Positions 1 through 8,336 of a stretch of DNA of 64,000 bases are shown here, one piece after another. Within the stretch, counting starts at the first letter, position 1, and every line of letters begins with the position of its first letter. Source of the DNA: Thermoleophilia bacterium (GTDB taxonomy: Bacteria; Actinomycetota; Thermoleophilia; Gaiellales; Gaiellaceae); the NCBI GenBank assembly GCA_023382435.1, contig JAHDVS010000011.1, positions 1-64,000 of the forward strand, given 5' to 3'. The translations under genes were made by a program, and so were the position numbers. Under the pieces are notes generated by a model, which was not told where the DNA came from, ran no database searches, and saw only the letters and a program-made list of their open reading frames with translations.

Positions 1-159
1 CAGATCCACCGCCACCGCGACGAGTTCAACCGGCTGCTCGGAGAGGAGCTCGAGCACCAGGGCGGCGAGGCGCCGGCCGGGGAGGGCGTCGCGCGCCCCG
101 GGAAGCCGGACGACCGGCCGCCCGGCGAGGAGCCCGGCGAGGAGCCCGGCGAGGCGTAG
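1..159 (+). CDS. C-terminal end of an unidentified protein (5' end outside window)
   Basis: Frame 1 is open from the first base to a TAG at 157-159 and gives 52 residues. It begins with a charged helix-like stretch (QIHRHRDEFNRLL...) and ends in a Gly/Glu/Pro-rich tail with the tandem repeat PGEE-PGEE-PGEA. Low-complexity acidic tails of this kind are common at the end of actinobacterial membrane or surface proteins, but no domain is visible, so no function is assigned. Partial at the left edge. The frame is credible because codon third positions are strongly G/C and the tail repeat is in frame. Confidence 0.55.
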   Translation, partial: QIHRHRDEFNRLLGEELEHQGGEAPAGEGVARPGKPDDRPPGEEPGEEPGEA

Positions 160-192
160 CCGCGGTCGCAAGAGCACGAAGGCAATACGAAC

Positions 193-220
193 GGGCGGGT
201 CAGGGCCCGCCCCCACGGAG
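193..220. repeat. Dispersed GC-rich palindrome, copy A
   Basis: GGGCGGGTCAGGGCCCGCCC followed by CCACGGAG. It shares the core GGGCGGGTCAGGrCCCGCCC(C)(T)ACGG with copies near 938, 14313, 35911 and 52617. It lies between the partial gene ending at 159 and the leftward DUF2283 gene ending at 238, so it may act as a convergent terminator. Confidence 0.7.
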
Positions 221-237
221 GCTCGGCGCCCGTGACG

Positions 238-513
238 CTACGCCGCTGCGAGAGCCTTGGCCAGATCGCTCACCTCGATCTGCCGCTCCGGAAGAGTGAT
301 CACGATCTTCCCCTCCCGTTCGAGGATGCTGCGTGCGTTGACGATGGTGATGCCGAAGAGGGCGCCGTCCTCGTCGTACCGGAGGTAGTGGCCTTCGGGC
401 GAGGTATCGAAATCGACGGCAGCACGCTCCCGGCCCACCTGGAGGTAGAGGACGTCTGCTACCCGATCGTAGAGGACGTTGTCGAACTCGGTGCCGCCGA
501 TGGTGACGCTCAC
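238..513 (-). CDS. DUF2283 family protein, likely antitoxin of a TA pair
   Basis: A 91-residue protein if started at the GTG at 513. The core YDRVADVLYLQVG...DEDGALFGITIVNARS is the DUF2283 pattern (YDxxADxLYI, then an Asp/Gly turn and GIxIxxA). Members are small, about 60-90 residues, and are often encoded next to small toxin-like proteins. The start is chosen because this GTG overlaps the TGA of the upstream gene (GTGA, 510-513), a sign of translational coupling; the longer frame upstream lacks family similarity. Its role as antitoxin is inferred from the pairing, not from a known mechanism. Confidence 0.72.
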   Translation of the reverse strand: MSVTIGGTEFDNVLYDRVADVLYLQVGRERAAVDFDTSPEGHYLRYDEDGALFGITIVNARSILEREGKIVITLPERQIEVSDLAKALAAA

Positions 514-785
514 GGGAATGCTCTCCGAGGGAACGCGGTCACGATGATGCCTCGCTTCTTGTCGAAGTGTACGACCACCCTGATCCACAGGGTGGGTCCT
601 GCACCGCAGCGGTAGAACCACTCCTCACCCGCCTCCCGCCCAGGCACCCGCCGGTCTGGGCGTGCGACAGCGGCCAGCAGGGCCTCCGGAGTGACCCCCA
701 GCTCGAGGTGTCGGGTGACGATGTGCCGCCAGCGTTGCCGGCTCAGAGTCACGCGACGACCCTCCGGATCAACCGTCTCCCACAC
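510..785 (-). CDS. Small nuclease-like protein, likely toxin partner of DUF2283
   Basis: About 91 residues from the GTG at 785 (VWETVDPEGRRVTLSRQRWRHIVTRH...). The features RWxHIxxRHxEL, the central GREAGEEWFYR and the C-terminal strand RVVVHFDKKRGIIVTAFPRR resemble the compact RelE/barnase-like (PBECR-type) putative RNase folds found beside DUF2283 proteins. The candidate catalytic residues are the conserved His, Arg and Glu in those motifs. The next gene starts on its stop codon, giving toxin-first order. An upstream frame to 887 exists but is Arg/Pro-rich and not protein-like, so I start at 785. The toxin role is inference. Confidence 0.55.
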   Translation of the reverse strand: MWETVDPEGRRVTLSRQRWRHIVTRHLELGVTPEALLAAVARPDRRVPGREAGEEWFYRCGAGPTLWIRVVVHFDKKRGIIVTAFPRRAFP

Positions 786-937
786 CCCGCGATGGTGTCT
801 GCAGGCCGGCCGCGGCGCAATGCGCCCTTTCAGCCACGGCCGCGGTGGACAGCGCGGGGTCCGTGCTGCGCTGACTCGCGCCCGCAAGCCCCGACGGCGT
901 CTGCGGCGTCTTCGGCCTCAGTACGGGAACGGTTCAC

Positions 938-966
938 GGGGGCGGGTCATGACCCGCCCCTGCAGG
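938..966. repeat. Dispersed GC-rich palindrome, copy B
   Basis: GGGGCGGGTCA directly followed by its exact reverse complement TGACCCGCCCC (939-960) makes a perfect 22-base palindrome, flanked by G on the left and TGCAGG on the right. It is the most symmetrical member of the repeat family in this window. It lies in a 259-base gap (786-1044) in which I see no gene. Confidence 0.75.
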
Positions 967-1044
967 GCAAGACCCACGCGAGCGTCCCGCGAGGTTCCGC
1001 GTGACTCCGTTCCGCGCTCCTCGTAGCCAGCCGCACCTGATCCC

Positions 1045-1278
1045 CTACGACTCGCAGCTGACCTTCCGCCCGCTCCGGCAGACGTCGACCCCGGCGCCGC
1101 CGAGGAGGCGATCGTTCCCGGCTCCCCCTTTGAGCCGGTCGTTCCCTGCTCCGCCGCGGATCACGTCGACGCCGCCGCGACCGAGCAGGACGTCGTCCCC
1201 GCCGAGACCGCGGATGACGTCGCCGGCGGCAGGGGTCAGGTCCCGGATGTTGCATGTCCCCGCACCATGGCTATCCAC
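1045..1278 (-). pseudogene. RTX-type calcium-binding repeat fragment
   Basis: 77 residues from a GTG, containing three tandem nonapeptide-like repeats (GLGGDDVLLGRGG, GGAGNDRLKGG, GGAGNDRLLGG) and ending GGAGVDVCRSGRKVSCES. The GGxGxDxxx repeat forms a Ca2+-binding parallel beta roll in secreted RTX proteins. Full family members have hundreds of residues with a signal peptide. Here there is no signal peptide, and the frame meets a stop about 24 bases upstream of the start, so this looks like the C-terminal remnant of a larger secreted gene. A free-standing mini-RTX protein is possible but less likely. Confidence 0.6.
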
Positions 1279-1565
1279 AGCGGCAGATGGCCCTCCGCCT
1301 CAGCACCTTCGGTCGACAAGAAGGGAACCTGACCTCTGTTCCTGTTCCGACGGGGACGAGCACGACGCTGGTTTCCTCACAGCGCGGGCCGATCGTGACG
1401 CGAGGGTCGAGATCGCGGATCGGGCGCCGAGACGAGCTCGACCGTGTCGTCGAGCGGGACCGCGTGCGTCCTGGGCGAGGAGCCAGCTCCGATGGTCTTC
1501 TCCGGGAGGTTCTGGGGCACGCCGAGAGAGCCGGTCACCGCGAAGCCCGGCCTTACGCTTGTCGC

Positions 1566-2288
1566 TCAGAAGAGCCGCGTCTCCTCGCGCGGTCGGCGGA
1601 CTCGCTCGGGGAAGCGCTTGAGCCCGACGCCGTCGAGCTCTCCGGTGGCGGGGTGCGTGGCGAACCTCGGCAGCAGGGTCTTCAGGTAGCCGCGAGCCTG
1701 GCCGTTGCCGCGCTCGGCAGCGGCCGTGATGGAGCAGACCAGGTCGGCGCACTGCAGGCCGATCGAGAAGTGGCTCGGGCCGAGGAAGAGGCCCTCGACG
1801 ATCCGGTCAAGGCGGGAATAGGGGGTGCCATCCTGGGTCAGGTCGGCGAAGAAGCGGCGCAGACGTGCGTCGTCCTCGCGGAAGCGGCTGTCGACGACGA
1901 TCATCCCGACGTCGTCGGCATCCTGGAGCAGGAGCTGGAAGCGCTCAGCCAGGAACATCAGCCCCGTCGAGTAGGCGTCCTCGTCGGTGGCGAAGAACTC
2001 GGGGGCGACGCTGGCGCCGAGCTCGATGTCGAGCAGGGTCACGTAGCAGCGCAGCGGTGAACGGGCGAGCATGCCGATCACCGCGTCTGCGAGTGACGGA
2101 GGCACCGCGCCCGTGCGGATGCCGTGCCACTTGATCTCCTTGGCGGCCGGCCAACCGTGGGCGGCGAGCGTCTCCTGCCAGAGGCCGCGCAGGTGGTGCC
2201 AGTCGGTGTCCCGCAGCGCGACGCCGCCGAGCGCGAAGAAGCGCCGCTCGGACAGCTGCCCGGACTCGTCGAGGAAGAGCAGGTTCAT
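1566..2288 (-). CDS. DUF3800 domain protein
   Basis: 240 residues. It starts MNLLFLDESGQL, the hallmark YxDESG motif of DUF3800, which has an RNase H-like fold. Further acidic positions lie at VTLLDIE, GMIVVDSR (around residue 130) and near the C-terminus LQCADLVCSI, giving the Asp/Glu set expected of a metal-dependent nuclease-like centre. DUF3800 proteins occur singly and in mobile or defence contexts, but their function is not established. The gene sits alone among other accessory-looking pieces. The ATG at 2288 has no obvious Shine-Dalgarno. Confidence 0.85.
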   Translation of the reverse strand: MNLLFLDESGQLSERRFFALGGVALRDTDWHHLRGLWQETLAAHGWPAAKEIKWHGIRTGAVPPSLADAVIGMLARSPLRCYVTLLDIELGASVAPEFFATDEDAYSTGLMFLAERFQLLLQDADDVGMIVVDSRFREDDARLRRFFADLTQDGTPYSRLDRIVEGLFLGPSHFSIGLQCADLVCSITAAAERGNGQARGYLKTLLPRFATHPATGELDGVGLKRFPERVRRPREETRLF

Positions 2289-2370
2289 GGCCGTATCTCA
2301 CGCGCCTCGGGGCGGCAAGTCAACCAGGCGCCGTACGTTCGCCGTCCGACTTGCCGGACATGCTTGATAC

Positions 2371-3249
2371 ATGTCCACAACGGCCGATATCGTGGGGCGC
2401 GTCCGCCGCAGGGCGGAGGTGCCGAAGCCGGCGGCATACGCCGTGTTCGACTGCGAGACCACCGGAACGACCCCTGGCGTCGACGAGATCGTCTCGCTCG
2501 CCGTCGTGCGGCTCGACGCCGACGGTGTCGAGACAGACCGCTACGCCCGACTCGTCCGCCCTTCGCGGCCGATCCCGGCCGAGGCAACCGCGGTGCACGG
2601 CATCGGCGACGAGGACGTCGCCGGCGCACCCCGCTTCGGCGAGATCGCCGGTGAGCTGCTCGGGCTGCTTGACGGGGCAGTGTTTGTCGCGCACAACGCC
2701 GAGTTCGACCTGGCGATGTTGCAGCACGCGTTCGCGGGCGCGGGGATCGACTACCGCCCTGCCGGGGTTGCCTGCACCCTCAACGCGTTCCGGCTGCTCG
2801 AGCCGCTCGCGGAAGACCATCGTCTCCAGTCGATCTGCGAGCGGCGCGGCATCGTGCTCGAGGACGCACACGAGGCGCTGAACGACGTCCTCGCAGCGGC
2901 CGCGCTTCTCCGTGTGCTCCTCTTCGACGAGGAAGTCGCACCGGAAACGGTCGAGCTCGACCACCCGGCGTTCATGCGGCTCCGCGCTCGAGGAGACACG
3001 AGGCCGGCGTCGGAGCGGCAGATCCGGAGAGTGTTCGGCATGGCACGGTCGGCAGGTTTGCTCCGCTCCGACGGCGGCGTCGACCGCGACCGGGTCATCG
3101 CGATCGTCGAGCGCGTCACCGGCACGCAAGATGTGGACGGGCTGACCCGCGAGCAAGTACAGGATGTGTATGACGCACTCGATCTCCTGATCGGGATCGA
3201 AGAGCAGCGAGCGAGAGTGGGACAAGGCCCCGCGGACATCGCAGCGTGA
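2371..3249 (+). CDS. DnaQ-like DEDDh 3'-5' exonuclease
   Basis: 292 residues. ExoI FDCETTG (around residue 26), ExoII HNAEFDLAML (around 110) and ExoIII HEALNDVLA (around 170) supply the Asp-Glu-Asp-Asp-His set of an epsilon-type proofreading exonuclease; it would act on DNA or RNA 3' ends with two metal ions. The C-terminal ~100 residues (ASERQIRRVFGMARSAGLL... then an Asp-rich helix pair) form a separate helical module. Its ASExQIRxxFxxAxxAG pattern recalls modules on phage single-strand annealing proteins; that is a weak impression. The gene stands alone, with start ATG at 2371, and is not the main dnaQ by length or context. Confidence 0.88.
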   Translation: MSTTADIVGRVRRRAEVPKPAAYAVFDCETTGTTPGVDEIVSLAVVRLDADGVETDRYARLVRPSRPIPAEATAVHGIGDEDVAGAPRFGEIAGELLGLLDGAVFVAHNAEFDLAMLQHAFAGAGIDYRPAGVACTLNAFRLLEPLAEDHRLQSICERRGIVLEDAHEALNDVLAAAALLRVLLFDEEVAPETVELDHPAFMRLRARGDTRPASERQIRRVFGMARSAGLLRSDGGVDRDRVIAIVERVTGTQDVDGLTREQVQDVYDALDLLIGIEEQRARVGQGPADIAA

Positions 3250-3277
3250 CCTGCCCCGCTCGGTAGCGTCCCCGCTC

Positions 3278-3515
3278 GTGGTGCCCGCCTCCTCGCCCGG
3301 GGAGGCCGAGCGGATCGCCGCCGAGATCGACCGGCTGCTCGGCGGCACGTTCACCGACGAGGACGGGAGCGCACGGGCTCTCCGCGACAGAGACTTCACG
3401 GTCGTTGCCCCCCACAGCGCGCAGGCGCACGAGCCGCGGCTCGCTCGGGGAACTGGTGCTCGTCAACGCCCTCTGCCGGCTGGTCGAGGCCGCGGGCGAC
3501 GAGCCGGCCGGCTAG
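3278..3515 (+). pseudogene. Remnant of an SF1 (DNA2/NAM7-like, RecB-nuclease associated) helicase
   Basis: Two pieces of one family lie in different frames. Frame of 3278 reads EAERIAAEIDRLLGGTF...RALRDRDFTVVAPHSAQ, matching the helicase C-terminal lobe segment that normally continues with VAPYNAQVxxL. The frame ending at the TAG 3513-3515 reads SLGELVLVNALCRLVEAAG, the usual extreme C-terminus of these large helicases. The roughly 200 residues normally between them, including motifs V and VI, are missing, so this is a deletion plus frameshift relic. The N-terminal body is absent too. It points to loss of a large DNA-processing gene here. Confidence 0.7.
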
Positions 3516-4366
3516 GCGTCCTCGCGGCGCATGACGACCGTGCGATGCGGGAAGGGGATCTCGATCCCCTCGGCGTCGAAGGCCACCTTGATCCGCTGCC
3601 GCAGCTCGCCCGCGACCTCCCATTGCTTCATCGGCTTCGTCGTCGCGAGCACTTTCAGGGCGATCCCGGACTCCTCGAAGGCGTCGACTCGCAGCACCTT
3701 CGGCGGCTCGAGGATGAGCGTCGCCCAGTCTGGGTCGGCAGCCAGCTCCGCTCCGACCCGGTCGATCACCGCGCGGGCCCGGTCGAGGTCCTGGTCGTAG
3801 CCGACGCTCACGTTCAGATTCACCCGCGACCAGCCGCGGGTCATGTTCGAGGAGATGACGATCTCCCCGTTCGAGACCGAGTGGACGATCCCGTCGATGT
3901 CGCGCAGCACCGTGCGGCGCAGCCCGACCTCCTCGACGGTGCCCGAGACCCCGGCCACGGTGACGACGTCACCGGCGCGGTACTGGTTCTCGATCAGGAT
4001 GAACATCCCGGCGAGCGTGTCGCGCACGAGCGACTGGGCGCCGAACCCGAGCGCGACCCCGACGATGCCGGCGCTCGCGAGCAGCGGGCCCAGCGGGATC
4101 TCGAGCTCGCCGAGGACGAGCAGGACGGCGACGAAGACGGCGACGATGTCGAGCACCCGGACGAGGACGCGCGAGAGCGTCTCGGCCCGCTTGCGCTGCT
4201 CGTCGAGCGCGATCGAGTCGCTCACGTCGACGAAGCGGTCGGACGAGACGGTCATGCGGATCGCCCGCGGCAGCGTGCGACGCACGAGCCACATGACCGT
4301 GAGCGCGAGGACGACGACGAGCGCGATCCTCCAACCGTGATCGAGAAGCCAGTCCTGCATCAGCAA
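3512..4366 (-). CDS. MscS-family small-conductance mechanosensitive channel
   Basis: 284 residues. There is an N-terminal membrane helix (about 12-28), a second near 75-95, and the pore helix GPLLASAGIVGVALGFGAQSL (around 105) with the Ala/Gly packing typical of MscS TM3. This is followed by the beta domain DVVTVAGVSGTVEEVGLRRTVLRDIDG and a C-terminal alpha/beta cage domain. The predicted role is release of solutes at low osmolarity through the inner membrane. It is convergent with the helicase relic, the last bases overlapping that relic's stop (3512-3515). Two ATGs (4366 and 4360) are possible starts. Confidence 0.93.
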   Translation of the reverse strand: MLMQDWLLDHGWRIALVVVLALTVMWLVRRTLPRAIRMTVSSDRFVDVSDSIALDEQRKRAETLSRVLVRVLDIVAVFVAVLLVLGELEIPLGPLLASAGIVGVALGFGAQSLVRDTLAGMFILIENQYRAGDVVTVAGVSGTVEEVGLRRTVLRDIDGIVHSVSNGEIVISSNMTRGWSRVNLNVSVGYDQDLDRARAVIDRVGAELAADPDWATLILEPPKVLRVDAFEESGIALKVLATTKPMKQWEVAGELRQRIKVAFDAEGIEIPFPHRTVVMRREDA

Positions 4367-4513
4367 TCGGACCCGGCACGCGTCGCTGCCGGCCCGCGAG
4401 CCAGACTAGCGGGTGTCACGCCGAGCCGGGACAACGCCCCGCGCGGCGTCCGTGGCCCGATCCGATCCGGTCTAGACTGTCGACGCGTAGTGCCTGCAAA
4501 ACAGGCGTTCTTT

Positions 4514-4585
4514 GCCCCCGTAGCTCAGTGGATAGAGCAGCGGTTTCCTAAACCGCGTGCGCTGGTTCGATTCCGGCCGGGGGCA
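4514..4585 (+). tRNA. tRNA-Arg (anticodon CCT)
   Basis: 72 bases fold as a cloverleaf. The acceptor arm GCCCCCG (4514-4520) pairs with CGGGGGC (4578-4584), with discriminator A at 4585. The D-arm is GCTC...GAGC. The anticodon stem GCGGT/ACCGC carries loop TTCCTAA, giving CCT at positions 34-36, and the T-arm is GCTGG/CCGGC with loop TTCGATT. There is a 4-base variable loop and no encoded CCA. It reads AGG, a rare codon in such a GC-rich genome. It sits in the 270-base gap between the MscS gene and the GH15 gene. Confidence 0.95.
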
Positions 4586-4636
4586 TCGTGCGAGGTTGTC
4601 CGTCGGGCCGAGCCTCGGTCGCGCCGGTTTCGCCGC

Positions 4637-6439
4637 TCAGCCCAGCTGGCGGTCGAGGTTGTAGGCGGCGGAGATGAGAGACAGGTGGGTGAACGCCTGC
4701 GGGAAGTTGCCGAGCTGCTCCCCCGTCGGGCCGATCTCCTCCGAATAGAGACCGAGATGGTTCGCGTAGGTGAGCATCTTCTCGAAGACCAGGCGTGCCT
4801 CGTCGAGGCGGCCGGCGCGGGCGAGCGCTTCCACGTACCAGAACGTGCAGATCGAGAAAGTTCCCTCGCTGCCGTCGATGCCGTCGGGTGACGCCTCCAC
4901 GTTGTAGCGGTGGACGAGGCTGTCGGAGACGAGCTCGCGCGAGATCGCGTCGAGCGTCGAGAGCCAGCGCGGATCGGTCGGCGCGACCAGCTTGACGAGC
5001 GGCATGAGCAGCACGGACGCGTCGAGCACGTCGGTGTCGTAGTGCTGGACGAACGCGCCTCGCTGCTCGTGCCAGCCTCGCTCCATGATCTGGCCGTAGA
5101 TCCGGTCGCGCGTCCCGAGCCAGCGGGCGAGGTCGGCAGGTAGCCCGCGGTGTCGGGCCATCCGGATCGCTCGCTCGATCGCGACCCAGCACATGACACG
5201 GGAGTAGGTGAAGTCCTGGCGGCCGCCGCGCGTCTCCCAGATCCCCTCGTCCGGCCGGTCCCAGTTCTCGCAGACCCAGTCGACGATCTTGCAGAGCCCC
5301 TGCCAGGAGTCGTGGGAGATCGGCTCGCCGTGCTTGTCGTACAGGTAGATCGAGTCCACCAGCTCGCCGTAGATGTCGAGCTGGAGCTGCGTGGCGGCGC
5401 GGTTGCCGATCCGCACCGGGCGGCTTCCCTGGTAGCCGTCGAGGTGGTCGAGCTCGATCTCGTCGATCTGCGAAGAGCCGTCGAGGCGGTACATGACCTG
5501 GAGCGGGCCCTCGCCGCCGTGCTCGTGCCCCCTGACGTGGGACTGGAGCCACCCGAAGAAGCGCCCCGCCTCCTCGGTGAACCCGAGCCGGAGGAAGGCG
5601 TAGAGCGTGAAGGCCGCGTCGCGGATCCACGTGTAGCGGTAGTCCCAGTTCCGCGATCCGCCGACCAGCTCGGGCAGGCTCGTCGTGGGCGCCGCGACCA
5701 TCGCGCCCGTCGGGTGGTAGGTGAGCAGCTTGAGGGTGAGCGCAGAGCGGTTCACCGTCTCGCGCCACCGTCCCCGGTACGTGGATCGGCCGATCCACCG
5801 CCGCCAGAACTCGACGGTCTCCTCGAACAGGGCACGCGTGTGCCCCTCCGGGAACCGCTGCGGCACGTGCCCCGGCTCGACTCGCTCGAGCACGAAGGCC
5901 GCGCTCTCGCCCGCGCGTAGGCCAAACCTGGCGACGACGCCGCTGCCGTCCCGCTCGAGAGGAACCCCGCTCGAGACGGAGAGGCTCAGGCTGGGGGAGA
6001 TGAACACGGCGCCGTCCGGGTGCATCAGCAGCTCGTGCCGCTCACGTGCGTAGTCGAACCTCGGCTGGATCTCGGCCCGAAACGTCATCTCGCCGCGAAC
6101 ACACACGATCCGGCGGACGAGCCGGTGGCGGTGGACGTTCTCCGTGAGGCTCTCGATCGGCATGAAGTCCGCGACCTCGCCGACGCCGGCGGTCGTGAGG
6201 AAGCGCGTGATGAGGACGTTCGTGTCGGGGAGGTACAGCTGCTTCGTCGTCCATTCGCAGTCCGTCGGCCGGACGCGGAAGTACCCGCCGTCGTCCCGGT
6301 CGAGAATCGACGCGAAGACGCTTGGCGAGTCGAAGTGCGGGCAGCAGTACCAGTCGATCGTGCCGTCGGTGCCGACGAGCGCGACGGTGTGCAGGTCACC
6401 GATCACGCCATGCTCCGCGATGGGGAGGTAGTCGCTCAT
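4637..6439 (-). CDS. Glycoside hydrolase family 15 (glucoamylase or trehalase)
   Basis: 600 residues from the ATG at 6439 ([22 protein letters not shown]); a GTG at 6466 is possible but its GGAG is only one base away. An N-terminal beta-sandwich domain ([24 protein letters not shown]) precedes an (alpha/alpha)6 barrel. WRDAAFT-type catalytic-face segments are seen as [17 protein letters not shown], and the C-terminal glutamate region is [20 protein letters not shown]. Actinobacterial members of this subgroup with no signal peptide hydrolyse trehalose or maltooligosaccharides in the cytoplasm; which one cannot be told here. Monocistronic. Confidence 0.9.
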   Translation of the reverse strand: MSDYLPIAEHGVIGDLHTVALVGTDGTIDWYCCPHFDSPSVFASILDRDDGGYFRVRPTDCEWTTKQLYLPDTNVLITRFLTTAGVGEVADFMPIESLTENVHRHRLVRRIVCVRGEMTFRAEIQPRFDYARERHELLMHPDGAVFISPSLSLSVSSGVPLERDGSGVVARFGLRAGESAAFVLERVEPGHVPQRFPEGHTRALFEETVEFWRRWIGRSTYRGRWRETVNRSALTLKLLTYHPTGAMVAAPTTSLPELVGGSRNWDYRYTWIRDAAFTLYAFLRLGFTEEAGRFFGWLQSHVRGHEHGGEGPLQVMYRLDGSSQIDEIELDHLDGYQGSRPVRIGNRAATQLQLDIYGELVDSIYLYDKHGEPISHDSWQGLCKIVDWVCENWDRPDEGIWETRGGRQDFTYSRVMCWVAIERAIRMARHRGLPADLARWLGTRDRIYGQIMERGWHEQRGAFVQHYDTDVLDASVLLMPLVKLVAPTDPRWLSTLDAISRELVSDSLVHRYNVEASPDGIDGSEGTFSICTFWYVEALARAGRLDEARLVFEKMLTYANHLGLYSEEIGPTGEQLGNFPQAFTHLSLISAAYNLDRQLG

Positions 6440-6529
6440 CCGCACGTGTCCAGACCCGCCGCGCACGCTCCGGGGGTTTGGCGCGGCAGGGCAGACTCTA
6501 GCCTGGGACAGCGGCCGGGGCCGCCCCGG

Positions 6530-7840
6530 TCAGGCCCCCTGCGCAGGCGCCACGGCCAGCGTGGGTTCGAGCTCCGTCTCCTCCGCGACGTGCTCGTCCG
6601 AGACGGGCCGGATCACCGCCCAGCCGACGAGCGCTGCGAGCGCCAGCCCGGCGAGCGCGGCGCGGCTCGCACCGAGAGCGCTCAGCCAGCCCGTCCGCTG
6701 GTGCAGCACCCAGACGGTGGCGCTCCAGATCAGGAGCGGGCCGAACGCCGACGCGAGCCGGCTCGCGAGGTTGAAGAAGCCGAAGAACTGGCCACGTAGC
6801 GCGGGCGGGGCGAGGCGGAGCATGAACACCCGGTCGGCGGTCCAGACGAAGCCGAGCGCGACCCCCACGATCGGCCCCGCCACCCAGACCGTCCACGGCT
6901 GCCCGATCCCCGCGGTCAGGAAGACACCGCCCGAGAACAGGGGCAGCACGAACAGCAGCGGCCGCTTCGGCCCGTGCCACTCGACGAGCCGGCCGGCGGC
7001 GATCGCGCCGCCGGCCGCGGCGAGCACGGCCAGCCCGACCACGAGGTTCTTCTCTCGCTCGGAGAAGCCGCCGAGCCGGGTCATGTAGACCGTCAGGAAA
7101 GCGCTCAGCGTCGCGATTGCGTCGGCGTACAGGAATCGTCCGAGCAGGAACCGCGCCGCACGCGGGTGGCGGCGTACCTCGCGCAGGCTCCGGGCGAACT
7201 GCGCGAACGACGCCCGGGTGACCGAGCCGCGTGCCTCGACAGGCGGCCGCGGGCGCTCGCGGATCAGCACCAGTGCGGGCAGGGCGAACACGAGAAACAG
7301 GAGCCCGGCCGGCGCGAACGCGCGCTGCTTGCTGCCGTCGCCCACGATCAGCTCGGCAACGACGACCAGCGCGACGATCGTGCCGAAGAACCCGAGCGCG
7401 ACTGCGAGCCCGGACACGCGGCCGCGGCTGCCGGCCGGCGCCACGTCGGCGAGCAGCGGGTCGTACTGGGCGAACGCGAGCTGCGCGAACAGGACACCGA
7501 TCCCCGCCACGATCAGCAGGGGCAGGATGCTGCCGCCGGACGGCAGGACGCCGAGGACCGCGCTTGCGCCGCATGCGACGAGCGTGAAGGCCCCGAGCAG
7601 CGGTCGACGGTGCCCCAGCTGGTCTGCCAGCGCGCCGGCCAGCGGCATCGCGACGACGACGATCACGACCACGACGAACTGGGTGACGCTGACGTACCAG
7701 TCCGGCCGGCCGAGGTCGTTGATCACCCAGGTCGGGAAGAACCGGACCATGAGGAGGAACGCGAAGATCGAGTAGGCGAAGTCGTAGAGCGCCCAGGCGA
7801 ACGGCGCCCCCCGCCACTGGGACCACGACGCGTCGCCCAC
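6530..7840 (-). CDS. MFS transporter, Atg22/UMF1-like
   Basis: 436 residues with about 12 hydrophobic spans. The N-terminus WALYDFAYSIFAFLLMVRFFPTW is the signature of the UMF1/Atg22-like branch of the major facilitator superfamily, and the loop between spans 2 and 3 carries GALADQLGHRRPLL (MFS motif A). It is an inner-membrane permease; substrates of bacterial UMF1 proteins are mostly unknown. It stands alone between the GH15 gene and the receiver-domain gene, and transcription could run into the GH15 gene (gap about 90 bases). Confidence 0.88.
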   Translation of the reverse strand: MGDASWSQWRGAPFAWALYDFAYSIFAFLLMVRFFPTWVINDLGRPDWYVSVTQFVVVVIVVVAMPLAGALADQLGHRRPLLGAFTLVACGASAVLGVLPSGGSILPLLIVAGIGVLFAQLAFAQYDPLLADVAPAGSRGRVSGLAVALGFFGTIVALVVVAELIVGDGSKQRAFAPAGLLFLVFALPALVLIRERPRPPVEARGSVTRASFAQFARSLREVRRHPRAARFLLGRFLYADAIATLSAFLTVYMTRLGGFSEREKNLVVGLAVLAAAGGAIAAGRLVEWHGPKRPLLFVLPLFSGGVFLTAGIGQPWTVWVAGPIVGVALGFVWTADRVFMLRLAPPALRGQFFGFFNLASRLASAFGPLLIWSATVWVLHQRTGWLSALGASRAALAGLALAALVGWAVIRPVSDEHVAEETELEPTLAVAPAQGA

Positions 7841-7882
7841 ACGCGTAGCGTACGGCGGCGGCGTTACCTGCCGCGCCCGCTG

Positions 7883-8236
7883 CTAGGCCGCGGCGCGGGC
7901 GAGCGCGAGCGCGGACTCGACTGCCCGCTCGAGCTCGGCGATCCGAAACGGCTTCGTGATGACGGCAACCGGCCCGAGCTCGAGCGCGCTGTCGTCCGGC
8001 GCGAGCGTCGAGACGTACACGATCGGCAGCTCCGGGCTCTCCTGGCGAAGCGCCCGTGCCCATTCGAGCATCGGCCCGTCCTTCGGGTTCAGGATCAAGG
8101 CGTCGATCTCGCCCCCGTGCGCGCCGGCGGCCCGGCACGAGACGGGTGTGTGCCCGAGATGCTCGAGCGTTCGCAGGAGCAGCGCGCGCAGCTCGGGGTG
8201 GGGCTCACAGACGGCGATCCGGGCGGCGCGACTCAT
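7883..8236 (-). CDS. Stand-alone receiver-like domain lacking the phosphoacceptor Asp
   Basis: 117 residues from ATG 8236. The fold pattern of a response-regulator receiver is clear: strand 1 RIAVCEPHPELRALLLRTL, strand 3 DALILNPKDGP, strand 4 LPIVYVSTLAP and the conserved ITKPF lysine loop. The Asp at the end of strand 3 that normally takes the phosphate is Asn (residue 50), and only one acidic residue (Glu) remains after strand 1. It is therefore probably a phosphorylation-independent pseudo-receiver. No DNA-binding or output domain and no neighbouring kinase are present. A longer upstream frame to 8458 is Arg-rich and rejected. Confidence 0.75.
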   Translation of the reverse strand: MSRAARIAVCEPHPELRALLLRTLEHLGHTPVSCRAAGAHGGEIDALILNPKDGPMLEWARALRQESPELPIVYVSTLAPDDSALELGPVAVITKPFRIAELERAVESALALARAAA

Positions 8237-8336
8237 CGCCCGGATTATGTCCAACCCGAGCGGGAGGCGGGTTTGGACTGTGTAAGGATCGCGTGTGGGA
8301 GGCCGGGGCCTCCGCGGTTCCCGACCTCCCGGTGGC

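Noticed and set aside
232-615. Rightward frame opposite the DUF2283 gene
   Set aside because: The minus strand carries the DUF2283 signature and the coupled toxin-like gene; the plus frame shows no similarity.
1279-1565. Possible further gene between the RTX fragment and the DUF3800 gene
   Set aside because: Short frames on both strands show no recognisable motif or credible start; probably decayed sequence.
1566-3515. A defence island around the DUF3800 gene and helicase relic
   Set aside because: No restriction-modification, CRISPR, Abi or other intact defence module is adjacent; the pieces are isolated or broken.
3278-4891. 537-codon rightward frame through the helicase relic, MscS region, the tRNA and into the GH15 gene
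   Set aside because: Only its first ~45 codons have family similarity; it runs antisense to MscS and across a tRNA.
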